From Tropicibacter oceani (GTDB lineage: Bacteria > Pseudomonadota > Alphaproteobacteria > Rhodobacterales > Rhodobacteraceae), in the NCBI RefSeq assembly GCF_029958925.1, contig NZ_CP124616.1, forward strand, positions 1,426,001 through 1,490,000: a stretch of 64,000 bases of DNA, written 5' to 3'. The position numbers and the translations under genes are program-made. Under the pieces are notes generated by a model. The model was not told the DNA's origin. It made no database searches and saw only the letters and a program-made list of their open reading frames with translations. How positions within the stretch are numbered: the stretch's first letter is position 1; every line of letters begins with the position of its first letter. Shown here piece after piece: positions 1 to 9,395 of the stretch.

Positions 1-288
1 GCGCGCAGCCTGTGCATGCGCCCGCGCATCATGCTGTTCGACGAACCGACCTCGGCGCTGGACCCGGAGATGATCAAGGAAGTTCTGGATACCATGGTCG
101 AGCTGGCCGAAGAGGGCATGACCATGCTCTGCGTGACCCACGAGATGGGCTTTGCCCGCCAGGTGGCAAACCGCGTGATCTTCATGGATCAGGGCCAGAT
201 CGTGGAACAGAACGAACCCGAAGAGTTCTTTAACAACCCGCAGAACGAGCGCACCAAGCTGTTCCTGAGCCAGATCCTGGGCCACTGA
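1..288 (+). CDS. Polar amino-acid ABC importer ATPase, C-terminal part (5' end outside window)
   Basis: Last 95 residues of the cytoplasmic ATPase that powers uptake of polar amino acids (GlnQ/AapP/BztD type). Seen: Walker B and D-loop in [13 protein letters not shown], then the H-switch VTHEMGF, and the family's usual C-terminal end. The reading frame is open from base 1, so Walker A and the signature helix lie before the window; the partner permease and binding-protein genes are presumably there too. In Rhodobacteraceae this protein is usually the last gene of an aap or bzt operon, which fits the hairpin that follows 7 bases after the stop. The exact substrate (glutamate, glutamine, aspartate or a general set) cannot be decided from this fragment. 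Confidence 0.9.
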   Translation, partial: ARSLCMRPRIMLFDEPTSALDPEMIKEVLDTMVELAEEGMTMLCVTHEMGFARQVANRVIFMDQGQIVEQNEPEEFFNNPQNERTKLFLSQILGH

Positions 289-294
289 AGCAAC

Positions 295-314
295 GGCGGG
301 GGACTACCCCCGCC
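295..314 (+). terminator. Terminator-like hairpin between convergent genes
   Basis: Perfect 8-bp stem GGCGGGGG/CCCCCGCC closing a 4-base loop, just after the ABC ATPase stop and just before the end of the leftward phosphatase gene. No clear T-run on either side, so it may act in both directions or depend on other factors. Confidence 0.6.
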
Positions 315-319
315 CTGCA

Positions 320-811
320 TCAGGTTTCGATCAGATCGTGCGGAATCACGAAGTCCAGAGCCCGGCCTGTGCCGGGCTCTAGCGTTTCCCAGCTGTCGAT
401 ATCGAATTGCGCCACCAGCGTCGCGCCGGTGGGATAGGTGTCGAACCGGTCATGGTCCGGCTCGGCTGCCAGCAGATCATGCGCCAGCGCGCAGATGCCG
501 GGGTTATGCGCGATCAGAAGGACGGTGTCGCCGGTGGCGTCGCGCAACCGGTCCAGCATCCGCTCCGGTTCAGCCAGATACAGATCGGCGTCAAAGCGGA
601 TTGGCGCGTCGATCCCCAGCAGCTTCAGCGTTTCCCGCGTGCGCGCCGCGTCCGAGCACAGCACCTCGTCCGGGAGGGTGCCGGTGCGGCGCAGCCAGTC
701 GCCAAGCGCCTTGGCGGACTTGACCCCGCGCGTGTTCAGGGGGCGTGCGTGATCTTCGAGGTTGAAGGACCAGTCGGACTTGGCGTGACGCATCAGGATC
801 AGGCGTTTCAT
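320..811 (-). CDS. SixA-like histidine phosphatase
   Basis: Histidine phosphatase superfamily protein of 163 residues, the length of SixA. Seen: the phosphoacceptor motif RHAKSDW at residues 8-14 and the second catalytic histidine in LLIAHNPG. SixA removes phosphate from phosphohistidine on signalling or phosphotransfer proteins; in alphaproteobacteria such proteins are annotated the same way but the partner is rarely known, so the substrate here is inferred. The gene starts 5 bases after the stop of the ferredoxin-like gene and is probably the last gene of the argB transcription unit. Start ATG at 811 gives the expected N terminus directly before the first beta strand. Confidence 0.85.
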   Translation of the reverse strand: MKRLILMRHAKSDWSFNLEDHARPLNTRGVKSAKALGDWLRRTGTLPDEVLCSDAARTRETLKLLGIDAPIRFDADLYLAEPERMLDRLRDATGDTVLLIAHNPGICALAHDLLAAEPDHDRFDTYPTGATLVAQFDIDSWETLEPGTGRALDFVIPHDLIET

Positions 812-816
812 GCGCG

Positions 817-1470
817 CTACTCTCCCAGAAAGGCGGCCATGTGGAAAGCGGATTGCCGGGGATCGCGGGAAAAATCCCGCGCCACCGGGCAGGCACGGCG
901 GACAAGACAGCCGTCACGGCAGGCCGCCCCCTGGGGGCTGCGCAGATGCGCCATGCAGGCCGGCACGTCATAGCCCTGGCCTTCGCGCAGCGCGCCCACC
1001 GGGCAGGCGCTGCTGCACGGTGTCGCGCAGTCGTCGCAGGGGCGTTGCCCGGGCGTGGGCAGCGCAAGGCGGTCGGGCAGGGCGACGGCGCCCCTGTAGC
1101 TGATGAACAACCCTGCGTCGGCCTGTACCAACAGCTGCACCGGCGACGGCCAGGCCTGCCCGGACCGTTCAGCCCAGCGGATGAAGGGCGGATAGGGCGG
1201 CCCGTCCGAAGGAAACACAGCCGTTCCCCCCCAACTGTCTGCCAGCGCGCCGATACAGCGTTTTGACCAGCGATCCAGGGGGTCGGGCAGACCGTCCTGG
1301 TATTCGGCAGAAGTTGTGAACTGACCCCAAAAGGCGGGCTCGTCCGGGCCAAGCAGCAGCACCGTGCCGCTGCCGTCTGGCGCGTCGTCCTCGGGGGTTG
1401 GATGCAGCGCGCCGCGAAGACGCAGGCCCATGGCGCGGGCCTGCGTATCCAGCAGCGTCACTGAGGTCAT
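817..1470 (-). CDS. Ferredoxin-like 4Fe-4S protein (QueG C-terminal-like)
   Basis: 217-residue soluble protein with a single obvious iron-sulfur site: C145-x2-C148-x3-C152-x3-C156-P, as in 4Fe-4S ferredoxins and the ferredoxin half of epoxyqueuosine reductase QueG. Further cysteines at about 184, 188 and 194 could hold a second, less regular cluster. The N-terminal cobalamin domain of QueG is absent, so it is not QueG itself. Role unknown, probably electron transfer. Its ATG overlaps the argB stop as ATGA, which implies translational coupling with argB; the same arrangement is common next to argB in this bacterial family (from memory). Confidence 0.75.
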   Translation of the reverse strand: MTSVTLLDTQARAMGLRLRGALHPTPEDDAPDGSGTVLLLGPDEPAFWGQFTTSAEYQDGLPDPLDRWSKRCIGALADSWGGTAVFPSDGPPYPPFIRWAERSGQAWPSPVQLLVQADAGLFISYRGAVALPDRLALPTPGQRPCDDCATPCSSACPVGALREGQGYDVPACMAHLRSPQGAACRDGCLVRRACPVARDFSRDPRQSAFHMAAFLGE

Positions 1471-2336
1471 TTGCGCGGCGGTAGAGAGGCCGAGCGGATC
1501 AGCGAGCCCGAGCCATGTTCGGTGAACAGTTCGAGCAAGCAGGCATTCGACACGCGCCCGTCGATGATGACCACGCCGCGAACGCCGTCCTGAATGGCCT
1601 TGAGGGCGGTTTCGGTCTTGGGGATCATGCCACCGGCGATCACGCCATCCTCGGTCATCTTGATAACCTCTTCGGGGGTCAGTTCGGTCACAACCTCGCC
1701 CTCGGCATTCTTGACGCCCTGCACATCGGTCAGCAGCAGCAGGCGATCGGCCTTGAGCGCGCCCGCGATGGCCCCGGCGGCGGTGTCACCGTTGACGTTG
1801 AAGGTTTCGTTCTCGTTCATGCCGGTGGCGACGGGGGCCACGACGGGGATGATCCCGGCGTTGAACAGGTCGCGCAGCACCTGCACGTTCATTTCAACCG
1901 GTTTCCCGACAAAGCCCAGTTCGGGATCGTCGGCCTCGCAGACCATCATGTCGTCGTCCTTGCCGGACAGGCCAACGGCGCGGCCACCCTGATCCATGAT
2001 CGCCTGCACGATGCGCTTGTTCACAAGGCCGGTCAGGACCATTTCGACCACCTCGACGGTGGCCTGATCGGTGACGCGCTTGCCCCGGACAAAGCGCGAT
2101 TCGATATTCAGCCGTTTCAGCAGGTCGTTGATCATCGGTCCGCCGCCGTGCACGACCACGGGGTTCAGGCCGACCTGACGCATCAGCACGATGTCGCGGG
2201 CGAATTCGGCCATCGCGTCTTCGTCGCCCATGGCGTTTCCGCCGAATTTCACAACGACAATCGCCCCGCTGTAACGTTGCAGATAAGGAAGCGCCTCGGA
2301 CAGGGTCCGGGCGGTGGCGATCCAATCACGGTTCAT
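1467..2336 (-). CDS. argB: Acetylglutamate kinase
   Basis: Phosphorylates N-acetyl-L-glutamate with ATP, the second step of arginine synthesis, in the cytoplasm. Seen: the amino-acid-kinase glycine motif [10 protein letters not shown], then VVHGGGPMI for substrate binding, and the full-length kinase fold of 289 residues. The open frame extends upstream to 2381, but the ATG at 2336 gives the normal family N terminus (MNRDWIATA) and has a purine-rich stretch before it. The regulatory N-terminal helix typical of arginine-inhibited enzymes appears present. It lies downstream of engB (70-base gap) and overlaps the next gene by ATGA, within the long leftward housekeeping run. Confidence 0.97.
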   Translation of the reverse strand: MNRDWIATARTLSEALPYLQRYSGAIVVVKFGGNAMGDEDAMAEFARDIVLMRQVGLNPVVVHGGGPMINDLLKRLNIESRFVRGKRVTDQATVEVVEMVLTGLVNKRIVQAIMDQGGRAVGLSGKDDDMMVCEADDPELGFVGKPVEMNVQVLRDLFNAGIIPVVAPVATGMNENETFNVNGDTAAGAIAGALKADRLLLLTDVQGVKNAEGEVVTELTPEEVIKMTEDGVIAGGMIPKTETALKAIQDGVRGVVIIDGRVSNACLLELFTEHGSGSLIRSASLPPRK

Positions 2337-2406
2337 GCTTTGCTTTCTCATGGTCCAGTCCACTGGGAAGGTCTGGGGCAACTCTGCCCCGCCCCGCAGC
2401 GGAATT

Positions 2407-3060
2407 CTAGGCCAGTCCTGCGATGATCGCCCGCAAAGTTTCGATTCCGTCGCCCTTTTCGCTGCTGGTCACGACGATTTCGGGATAGGCGGCCGGGTGC
2501 TTGGACAGCTTTTCGCGCACCTGGGTCAGGATCGCGGCGCGGTCCTTTTCCTTGACCTTGTCCTCTTTGGTCAGCACGACCTGAAAGGTGACGGCCGAGC
2601 GGTCGAGCAGGGTCATGATTTCCTCGTCGACGGCTTTGACGCCGTGGCGGTGATCGACCAGCACAAAGGCGCGGCGCAGGTTGGCGCGGCCCGACAGGTA
2701 TTGTTTCAGCAGGCGTTGCCATTTCTCGACCACGGCCAAGGGCGCGTTGGCATAGCCATAGCCCGGAAGGTCGACCAGAAACCGTTCGTCGCCCAGCGTG
2801 AAAAAGTTGATTTCCTGCGTGCGGCCCGGCGTGTTCGAGGCGCGGGCGATCCCCTTGCGCCCAGTCAGGGCGTTGATCAGGCTGGATTTCCCGACGTTCG
2901 AGCGGCCTGCAAAGCAGACCTCGATCCGGTCGTCGGGGGGCAGGCCGTCCATGCCGACGACGCCTTTGAGGAACTCGACCTCGCCGGCGAACAGCAGGCG
3001 TCCGGTTTCGCGGGCCTGGTCATCGGGTTCGTCCGCGAGGGGGAAGGGAAGTGTCGTCAT
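2407..3060 (-). CDS. engB: Ribosome biogenesis GTPase EngB (YihA/YsxC)
   Basis: Small Ras-like GTPase needed for large ribosomal subunit assembly. 217 residues, the usual size. Seen in order: G1 [10 protein letters not shown]3 DLPGYG, G4 TKED and G5 near SSEKG. The ATG at 3060 overlaps the stop of the MOSC gene (ATGA), so the two are probably translationally coupled. The order yidC-MOSC-engB-argB is a conserved alphaproteobacterial arrangement, which supports the assignment. Confidence 0.97.
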   Translation of the reverse strand: MTTLPFPLADEPDDQARETGRLLFAGEVEFLKGVVGMDGLPPDDRIEVCFAGRSNVGKSSLINALTGRKGIARASNTPGRTQEINFFTLGDERFLVDLPGYGYANAPLAVVEKWQRLLKQYLSGRANLRRAFVLVDHRHGVKAVDEEIMTLLDRSAVTFQVVLTKEDKVKEKDRAAILTQVREKLSKHPAAYPEIVVTSSEKGDGIETLRAIIAGLA

Positions 3061-3800
3061 AGTCGAATTACCTTGTCACCTTGGGCCACGCGGCCGCCCT
3101 GGATCACCTGTGCACGGACCGTGAAATCGCGGTGCCCCCAGGTGTCGAGTGCGCCAAGGACGTTGTCGTCACGCAGGCCGGTTTCCGGATTGTTGTGTGT
3201 GGCAAGGCAGCGGTCGGTGCGTTCGCACACGCGCAACACCGCCTCGCCGATCTGGACGTCGCGGTCGACCCAGTCGAATTCTTCCCAAGGGGCGGCGCCG
3301 TCGAACCAGAAATTGGCGCGCCAGCGCAACGGCGACAGGGGGTGACCGACGCGCTGTTCCACCGCCCGGTGCGAGGACAGGTTGCATAGAGTCACGCTGG
3401 GAAAATCGCTGTCGCAAAAGCCCTGAGCCGCGCCGCGCACCACGCGCGCCGATTGCGCCCGGTTTTCGGGGATGAACCCGCCCGCCCAGTCGATCAGCCT
3501 TTGGCCTTCGTCATCGGGGCGAAAGGTTAGATCGTCGCGCTGCGGGTGGGACAGGGTGATCGTGGCGGCCGCCTCGTCCAGCCGGGCAGTGATGGCCGCA
3601 AGGGCAGGGGCCTTGGTCCCGATGGAAAAGTTCCGGCAGGATACCCATGCGCTGCCATCCGCATCGGATTGGTCATGGGCCACGGCCCAAAGCCGATCCC
3701 AGGGCAGGGTTTTCCCGGCCTCAAGAGCGACCGAAGCCACGGACTCGCGTCCGTGGCTCTTGATCGGAAAGCGCCAGATGTCTGTGACGCGCGCCGTCAT
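3057..3800 (-). CDS. MOSC domain protein
   Basis: 247-residue MOSC-domain protein, a family related to the C-terminal part of molybdenum-cofactor sulfurases and to YiiM/YcbX enzymes that handle sulfur or hydroxylamino substrates with a molybdenum cofactor. Seen: an N-terminal beta-barrel segment beginning MTARVTDIWRFPIKSHG, then the MOSC core with the typical RTDRCLATHNNPETG stretch that carries the conserved cysteine. The frame is open far upstream inside yidC, but the ATG at 3800 overlaps the yidC stop as ATGA and gives the normal N terminus. Its exact reaction is unknown. Confidence 0.88.
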   Translation of the reverse strand: MTARVTDIWRFPIKSHGRESVASVALEAGKTLPWDRLWAVAHDQSDADGSAWVSCRNFSIGTKAPALAAITARLDEAAATITLSHPQRDDLTFRPDDEGQRLIDWAGGFIPENRAQSARVVRGAAQGFCDSDFPSVTLCNLSSHRAVEQRVGHPLSPLRWRANFWFDGAAPWEEFDWVDRDVQIGEAVLRVCERTDRCLATHNNPETGLRDDNVLGALDTWGHRDFTVRAQVIQGGRVAQGDKVIRL

Positions 3801-5620
3801 TTTTTCTTCGCAGGCTCGGGCTTGTCCGCTTTGCCGGTGATATTGCCCAGCAAATCGGGTTTGTAGCCCTGGCTGCGCATGATCAGGTACTGCTGGGTAA
3901 AGGTGATCGTGTTGTTGGCAATCCAGTAGACCACCAGACCCGAGGCAAAGCCGCCCAACATGAACATGAAGACCCAAGGCATCCAGGCAAAGATCATCTT
4001 TTGCGTCGGATCGGTCGGGGCCGGGTTCAGTTTTTGCTGAAGGAACATGGAAATGCCCAGCAGCAGCGGCAGGATGCCGATAAAGACCAGCGCCATGATG
4101 CTGCCCGGTTCGGGCGAGGCCCAGGGAAGCAGGCCGTAAAAGTTCCAAAGGCTGGTCGGGTCCGGCGCGCTGAGGTCCTGGAAGGGGCCAAAAAAGGGCG
4201 CGTGGCGCAATTCAAGCGTGACGAAGATCACCTTGTAGAGCGAGAAAAAGATCGGGATCTGCATCAGGATCGGCAGACAGCCCGCTGCGGGGTTCACCTT
4301 TTCCTTTTTATAGAGCGCCATCATTTCCTGCTGGAGCTTCTGGCGATCGTCGCCGGTACGCTCCTTGATCTTTTCCATCTCGGGCTGCAGTTCCTTCATC
4401 TTGGCCATCGAGACGTAGGATTTGTAAGCCAGCGGGAACAGCAGCGCCTTGATCCCAAGGGTCAAGCCGATGATGGCGATGCCCATGTTGCCGATCATGG
4501 CGTTCAGCCAGTGCAGCACGGCAAAGATCGGCTTGGTCAGGAAAAAGAACCAGCCCCAGTCGATGGAGTCGATAAAGCCCGCGATGCCGTTCTTCTGATA
4601 GGCGCGGATGGTTTCCCATTCCTTCGCGCCGGCAAACAGCTGGGTCGTGACCTGCTGGCTCTGGCCGTCGGCCAGTTGCATTGTCGGCAGCACGGTTTCA
4701 GTCTGATAGATGTCGCGGCGATCGTCGTATTTGGCGACCTGCTTGAAGGCACTGCCGGGGGCCGGGATCAGGGTTGTCATCCAGTAATGGTCGGTAAAGC
4801 CGATCCAGCCGTTTTCGGCAACCTGGGTCACCTCGGCGCGGGCGCCTTCGCTGGGAATGACGGAAAAATCGGGCATGTCGTCATAGTCGGTTTCGGTCAA
4901 CTTGCCATCGGCCATGCCGACCACGCCTTCGTGCAGGACGAAGAAGTTCTTGAGGTTGGCGGGTTCCCCATGGCGGGCAAGAATGCCGTAAGGGGCAAGG
5001 GCGACCGTACCGGCGCTGATGTTTTCGACGGCCTGAGTGACGGTGAACAGGAAATCTTCGTCGATCGAGATGGTCCGGCGGAAGATCAGGCCGGCGGGGC
5101 TGTCCCAACGCAGGGTTACCGGGGTGTCCACCGTCAGGGTTTCGCCCGTTTCGACCGACCATTCGGTGTTGGCACCGGGCACGTCGTCCAGCGAAAGGCC
5201 GGCACCGGGGGCCCAGCCATAAAGCGCGTAATAGGCCGAGTCGTTGCCGACCGGTTGCAGCATCTGGACGATCTCGGCGTCGTCTTCCAGCGACACGCGA
5301 TAGTCCTTCAGGCGCAGGTCATCAATCCGGCCGCCGGTCAGGGAAATCGACCCTTCAAGGCGCGGGGTGTCCAGCGGCAGGCGCGCGGCCTGTGCCGCGG
5401 CAGGCGCCTGCGCGCCCGCGTCGGGAGTCGCGGCATCGGCCGGTGCCACAGAGGGCGCAGCCGCCACATCGGGGGCTTGTGCCCCTTCGGTCTGTGTCAC
5501 AACGGGGGCGTTGGGGTCCTGGGACGCTTGTTCGGGTGGTGGGAACAAGAGGAACCATACCAGGATGACCGCGAAGCTGAGCGCTGTGGCTAGGATGAGG
5601 TTCTTGTTCTGATCGTCCAT
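3797..5620 (-). CDS. yidC: Membrane protein insertase YidC
   Basis: Inserts and folds inner-membrane proteins, alone or with SecYEG. 607 residues, normal for a Gram-negative YidC. Seen: an N-terminal membrane anchor (about residues 7-25), a proline/alanine-rich linker, the large periplasmic P1 domain, and the conserved C-terminal domain of five membrane helices including NPAAGCLPILMQIPIFFSLYK. The C terminus is lysine-rich (PEPAKKK). It lies in the classical rpmH-rnpA-yidD ... yidC neighbourhood, with ttcA and an EAL gene inserted between yidD and yidC. Confidence 0.98.
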   Translation of the reverse strand: MDDQNKNLILATALSFAVILVWFLLFPPPEQASQDPNAPVVTQTEGAQAPDVAAAPSVAPADAATPDAGAQAPAAAQAARLPLDTPRLEGSISLTGGRIDDLRLKDYRVSLEDDAEIVQMLQPVGNDSAYYALYGWAPGAGLSLDDVPGANTEWSVETGETLTVDTPVTLRWDSPAGLIFRRTISIDEDFLFTVTQAVENISAGTVALAPYGILARHGEPANLKNFFVLHEGVVGMADGKLTETDYDDMPDFSVIPSEGARAEVTQVAENGWIGFTDHYWMTTLIPAPGSAFKQVAKYDDRRDIYQTETVLPTMQLADGQSQQVTTQLFAGAKEWETIRAYQKNGIAGFIDSIDWGWFFFLTKPIFAVLHWLNAMIGNMGIAIIGLTLGIKALLFPLAYKSYVSMAKMKELQPEMEKIKERTGDDRQKLQQEMMALYKKEKVNPAAGCLPILMQIPIFFSLYKVIFVTLELRHAPFFGPFQDLSAPDPTSLWNFYGLLPWASPEPGSIMALVFIGILPLLLGISMFLQQKLNPAPTDPTQKMIFAWMPWVFMFMLGGFASGLVVYWIANNTITFTQQYLIMRSQGYKPDLLGNITGKADKPEPAKKK

Positions 5621-5810
5621 GGGGACCGCCGCCTTTACCTTTCCGGATTACTCGCCGGGTTCAAACGCCCCGAGGGCCAAAGGTCAAGCGGATTCGGGTC
5701 TGGCGACCGGATTGACGCCCCCGGCGCGCCTTTGGTGACCCCTGCGCGGCGCGCTGTCCGGGCCTGGCGATGGGGCCGCCCGACACGGGGCGGGGGTGAC
5801 AGCGATGGCC

Positions 5811-7358
5811 TCAGCCCGATTTTCTTCCCATGATTTGTGCCTCGGCGATCTTTTCGGCATATTCGCGGGCCCAGTCGACAATCTGATCCGTCGGCATCGG
5901 GCGCGCAATGCCAAAGCCCTGAACATGATCGCAGCCAAGCTGTGACAAAAGCGCATGTTCCCCCAGGCTTTCGACGCCTTCGGCCAGGGTTTCAAGGCCA
6001 AGTCGGTCAGCCATGCCAAGAATGGCGGCAAGCATGCGGTGCTGATCTTCGTCGCGGTCGATGCGGGTCACAAAGCTGCGGTCGATTTTCAACCGATGCA
6101 CCTTGAAGCGGCGCAATGCGGCGATCGAGGCATGGCCGGTGCCGAAATCGTCCAGGTCAATGTGGCAGCCCAGCCGCCCCAGTTCGACGATGTTGCGGGC
6201 CACGATGCCCTCGGGCGCGCCGGCGATCACGGTTTCGAGCACTTCGATACCCAGCCGATGCGGCGTCAGGCCAAAGCGGTCCATTTCCCATTGGATGCGT
6301 TCCGACAGCCGCGGATCCCGCAGCTCTACCTCGGAAAAGTTCACGCTGACACGGGGGATGTCCAGGCCGGCCTGATCCCAGCTGCGCAAGGCGGTCATGC
6401 TGTGCTGCAAGATCACCTCGTTCAGGCGGTCCATCTTGCCCGACTCTTCAAGGCAGCGCAGGAACTGGGCGGGCGGCACTATTCCGCGTTCGGGGTGGAT
6501 CCAGCGGGCCAAGGCTTCGACGCCGCTGATGCTGCCGGTCGAGGTGCAGACCTGCGGCTGAAACCAGGGCTGGATCTGACCATTGTCCAGCGCCTTGTCG
6601 ACTTCGCTTTGCAGGGATTTCTGCGCCGAATGCGCCGCACGCATGTTGTCGGACCAAGCGCGAATCGCCGAAGGGCCGTTTGTGATGGCTTCGGACAGGG
6701 CGACCTGCGCGGATTCGATCAACTGTTCGCCGCCCGCGCCAGGCTTCAGCCTGGGACTGCCGCAAAACCCGATCGAGGCCGAGAGATAGCGCATGGAATT
6801 GTCGACGGAGGCAGGTTCCTCGAGCGAGGTTTGCAGCCGTGTCGACAGCTGCAACAGCGCCTCAAGGTCCAGACGCAGCGACGGCGCCAGCAGGGCCATG
6901 AAGCGGTTGTCGCTGATCCGGACAGCCCGGTCATCGCGGCGCAGCGTGTTGCGCAGACGGGTCAGGGTCAGATCGCGCAGGGTTTCCGCCGTGGTTTCGC
7001 CGGCGCGCAGGGCGATTTCCTCAAGCCCGTCGACATCCACAAGAATGCAGGCGGTTGAAAGATTGGCGCTTTTGGCGCGGTCAAGCGCATCGTTTGCCAT
7101 GGCATTGGCGGCGATCGTATTGACGATATCGACCTGCCCGTACAGGGCATCCGAAGATTCCGAGGTGCCCGAAAACCCACCCGAAGCAAAATACAGCAAG
7201 GGCAGGCCAAGCGCCGTGATCAGCAAGAACGGTTCGCCCCCCAACCAGAAGGCGGACAAGGCGACCGCTGGCAGAAAGGCCAGAGCCTGAGGGCCGTACA
7301 GGCCCCGTCGGAGGGCCATGCGCAATCTGCCCAGTCGTGCGTTGAAAGCGGCCTTCAT
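5811..7358 (-). CDS. c-di-GMP phosphodiesterase: two membrane helices, degenerate GGDEF, intact EAL
   Basis: 515 residues. Two N-terminal hydrophobic segments (about 24-40 and 43-60) anchor it in the inner membrane. The GGDEF-like domain (about 75-230) has ISDNRF at 148-153 where GG[D/E]EF should be, so cyclase activity is not expected. The EAL domain (about 255-500) keeps EAL 281-283, NFS 340-342, DDFGTG 403-408, K424 in LKID, AEGVES 459-464 and QGFGI 480-484, all needed for hydrolysis of c-di-GMP. It therefore probably lowers c-di-GMP, with the degenerate domain as a possible GTP sensor. The start at 7358 has AAGGA 6-10 bases upstream. It sits between housekeeping genes ttcA and yidC. A link to the adhesin operon at 23.5 kb is only a thought. 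Confidence 0.9.
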   Translation of the reverse strand: MKAAFNARLGRLRMALRRGLYGPQALAFLPAVALSAFWLGGEPFLLITALGLPLLYFASGGFSGTSESSDALYGQVDIVNTIAANAMANDALDRAKSANLSTACILVDVDGLEEIALRAGETTAETLRDLTLTRLRNTLRRDDRAVRISDNRFMALLAPSLRLDLEALLQLSTRLQTSLEEPASVDNSMRYLSASIGFCGSPRLKPGAGGEQLIESAQVALSEAITNGPSAIRAWSDNMRAAHSAQKSLQSEVDKALDNGQIQPWFQPQVCTSTGSISGVEALARWIHPERGIVPPAQFLRCLEESGKMDRLNEVILQHSMTALRSWDQAGLDIPRVSVNFSEVELRDPRLSERIQWEMDRFGLTPHRLGIEVLETVIAGAPEGIVARNIVELGRLGCHIDLDDFGTGHASIAALRRFKVHRLKIDRSFVTRIDRDEDQHRMLAAILGMADRLGLETLAEGVESLGEHALLSQLGCDHVQGFGIARPMPTDQIVDWAREYAEKIAEAQIMGRKSG

Positions 7359-7414
7359 CCAGCGTCCTTTCCATGTCTTGGATCGGAAACTAGGGGAAAG
7401 GGGTAACTCGGCTC

Positions 7415-8278
7415 TTAACGCGGGGCGTTGTTTTCCGGCGAATTTTCAACGCTTGCCGACCGCATCAGCCCGGCAAAGTCGAAAAGCTTGGGATCCAACA
7501 TGTGCGAGGGGCGGATATTCATCAGGCTTTTGAACATGACCTGGCGCCGCCCGGGGCTGTTTTTTTCCCATCCATCAAGGATTTGCTTGACCTGCTGGCG
7601 TTGCAGGCCGTCCTGGCTGCCGCATAGGTCACACGGAATGATGGGATAGTTCATCGCCGCCGAAAAGCGTTCGCAATCGGCCTCGGCCACATGGGCGAGG
7701 GGGCGATAAACGAACAGGTCGCCCTCTTCGTTGACCAGTTTCGGGGGCATCGTCGCCAGGCGCCCGCCGTGAAAGAGGTTCATGAAAAAGGTTTCCAGGA
7801 TGTCGTCACGGTGGTGCCCCAGCACGACCGCCGAGCAGCCTTCCTCGCGGGCGATGCGGTATAGGTTGCCGCGCCGCAGTCGCGAACAAAGCGCGCAGAA
7901 GGTCCGGCCCTGGGGCACCTTGTCCATCACGATGGAGTAGGTGTCCTGGTATTCGATGCGATGCGGAACACCCATCTTTTGCAGGAAGTCCGGCAGGACC
8001 GTCGCCGGAAATCCGGGTTGCCCCTGATCGAGATTGCAGGCCAACAGATCGACCGGCAGCAGCCCGCGCCACTTCAGTTCATACAGGATCGCCAGCAGGG
8101 TATAGCTGTCCTTGCCGCCCGACAGGCAGACAAGCCAGCGCGCGCCCGGTTCGATCATGCCGTATTGATCGACGGCCTCGCGCACGTTCTGAACCAGCCG
8201 CTTGCGCAGCTTCTTGAACTCGGTGGTTTTGGGCGCACCAAAGAACAGCGGGTGGATATCGTCAGCATCATCAAGCAT
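7415..8278 (-). CDS. ttcA: tRNA 2-thiocytidine(32) synthetase TtcA
   Basis: ATP-dependent tRNA thiolase that makes 2-thiocytidine at position 32 of some tRNAs, using an oxygen-sensitive iron-sulfur cluster. 287 residues. Seen: the PP-loop motif SGGKDSY near residue 54, and the two cysteine pairs CALC and CDLC that ligate the cluster. Length and domain order match TtcA rather than the related TilS. It follows yidD at a short distance and is read in the same direction. Confidence 0.93.
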   Translation of the reverse strand: MLDDADDIHPLFFGAPKTTEFKKLRKRLVQNVREAVDQYGMIEPGARWLVCLSGGKDSYTLLAILYELKWRGLLPVDLLACNLDQGQPGFPATVLPDFLQKMGVPHRIEYQDTYSIVMDKVPQGRTFCALCSRLRRGNLYRIAREEGCSAVVLGHHRDDILETFFMNLFHGGRLATMPPKLVNEEGDLFVYRPLAHVAEADCERFSAAMNYPIIPCDLCGSQDGLQRQQVKQILDGWEKNSPGRRQVMFKSLMNIRPSHMLDPKLFDFAGLMRSASVENSPENNAPR

Positions 8279-8320
8279 GGGGGCGCATTACCTGTATTCG
8301 CGGCGCCGGGCAACGGCGCA

Positions 8321-8557
8321 TCAGTGATCGTGCTTGCAGGGCGGAACATTGTCGATGCCCGAGCCGCCCCAGGGGTGGCACCGCAGGATGCGGCGCGCGG
8401 CCAGATAGCTGCCCTTGATCCCGCCATGCTTTTCCAGCGCTTCCAGTGCATAGGCAGAACAGGTTGGCTGATAGCGGCAGCCGTGGCCGACCCAGGGGCT
8501 GAACACCAGCCGGTAGAACCGCACGGGCAGGGCGGCGATATGGGCCAGCGGGGTCAC
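8321..8557 (-). CDS. yidD: Membrane protein insertion efficiency factor YidD
   Basis: 78-residue amphipathic membrane-associated protein that helps YidC-dependent insertion. Seen: the family core with [16 protein letters not shown] and the downstream [13 protein letters not shown]. Its start codon overlaps the rnpA stop (ATGA), the universal gene order for yidD. Tail ends in a histidine/lysine-rich stretch. Confidence 0.95.
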   Translation of the reverse strand: MTPLAHIAALPVRFYRLVFSPWVGHGCRYQPTCSAYALEALEKHGGIKGSYLAARRILRCHPWGGSGIDNVPPCKHDH

Positions 8558-8946
8558 TTGACTGCTCCGTGGACCTTGTCCAGCGCGCGGCGCAGATCCT
8601 GCTGCATCTCGACGAAATCATGCGTTGCGGTCAGCTCGGCCCGGCCGATCAGGACATAATCCCAACCGGGCTTGCCCGCATGGGGCAGCACAAGACGCGC
8701 GATTTCGCGCAGGCGCCGCTTGGCCCGGTTGCGCGCAACCGCGTTGCCGACCTTCTTGGAGCAGGTGAACCCGACGCGGGTTCCCTCGGCCTCGCCCTTG
8801 GGGCGGCGCCGGGCCTGCAACAGGAACGCGGGCGCCGGGGCGCGCCCTGCGCGGGCCGCCTTCAGGAAATCGCTGCGTTTTTGCAGAACGTGCAAAGGCA
8901 AAAGGACCGCCTCGGGTGTGTCCGGGGCGGCCTTTTGTGTCGTCAT
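8554..8946 (-). CDS. rnpA: Ribonuclease P protein component
   Basis: Protein subunit of RNase P, which matures tRNA 5' ends. Seen: the RNA-binding RNR motif in [11 protein letters not shown] and the preceding [11 protein letters not shown] strand. The open frame reaches 9201, but the ATG at 8946 has GGAG seven bases upstream and gives 130 residues, the usual size; an ATG at 8961 is the alternative. It lies directly after rpmH and overlaps yidD by 4 bases. Confidence 0.95.
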   Translation of the reverse strand: MTTQKAAPDTPEAVLLPLHVLQKRSDFLKAARAGRAPAPAFLLQARRRPKGEAEGTRVGFTCSKKVGNAVARNRAKRRLREIARLVLPHAGKPGWDYVLIGRAELTATHDFVEMQQDLRRALDKVHGAVK

Positions 8947-8978
8947 CCCACGCTCCGCCATGGGCGAAGCGGCCAAGC

Positions 8979-9113
8979 TTATGCGCTCAGGCTCTTGCGA
9001 CCGCGTGCGCGGCGCGCGTTCAGGATCTTGCGGCCGGCTTTGGTGGCCATGCGCGCACGGAACCCGTGGCGGCGCTTGCGAACAAGGTTCGACGGCTGAA
9101 AAGTGCGTTTCAT
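8979..9113 (-). CDS. rpmH: 50S ribosomal protein L34
   Basis: 44-residue, very basic ribosomal protein, essentially the textbook sequence: begins [20 protein letters not shown] and ends in an Arg/Lys-rich tail. It is first of the leftward rpmH-rnpA-yidD group; its promoter must lie in the 280-base gap to the next, divergent gene. Confidence 0.98.
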
Positions 9114-9395
9114 CGCGGCTACTCCGTATCCGTGGCCCTTGCGATGGATTCGCGGACCAGTGCATCTCGAAGCCCGTGCTATAGGGGGGGCTTGCGGACA
9201 TGTCAAACGCAGATCGGGCCAGAAATGCAACATTTCCAATCCGGTTCTTCGCGCAAATGTTTCAGTCTGGCAATATCCCCCCGTTTTTCTCACGCTGAGG
9301 CACACCCGAGATCAATCGGGCGTGAGGACCCTGCCATTGTGATCGGGAAGGGTGCATTTGTGCATCATGATCCCGGAAACAAAGGCCCTGAGAAA

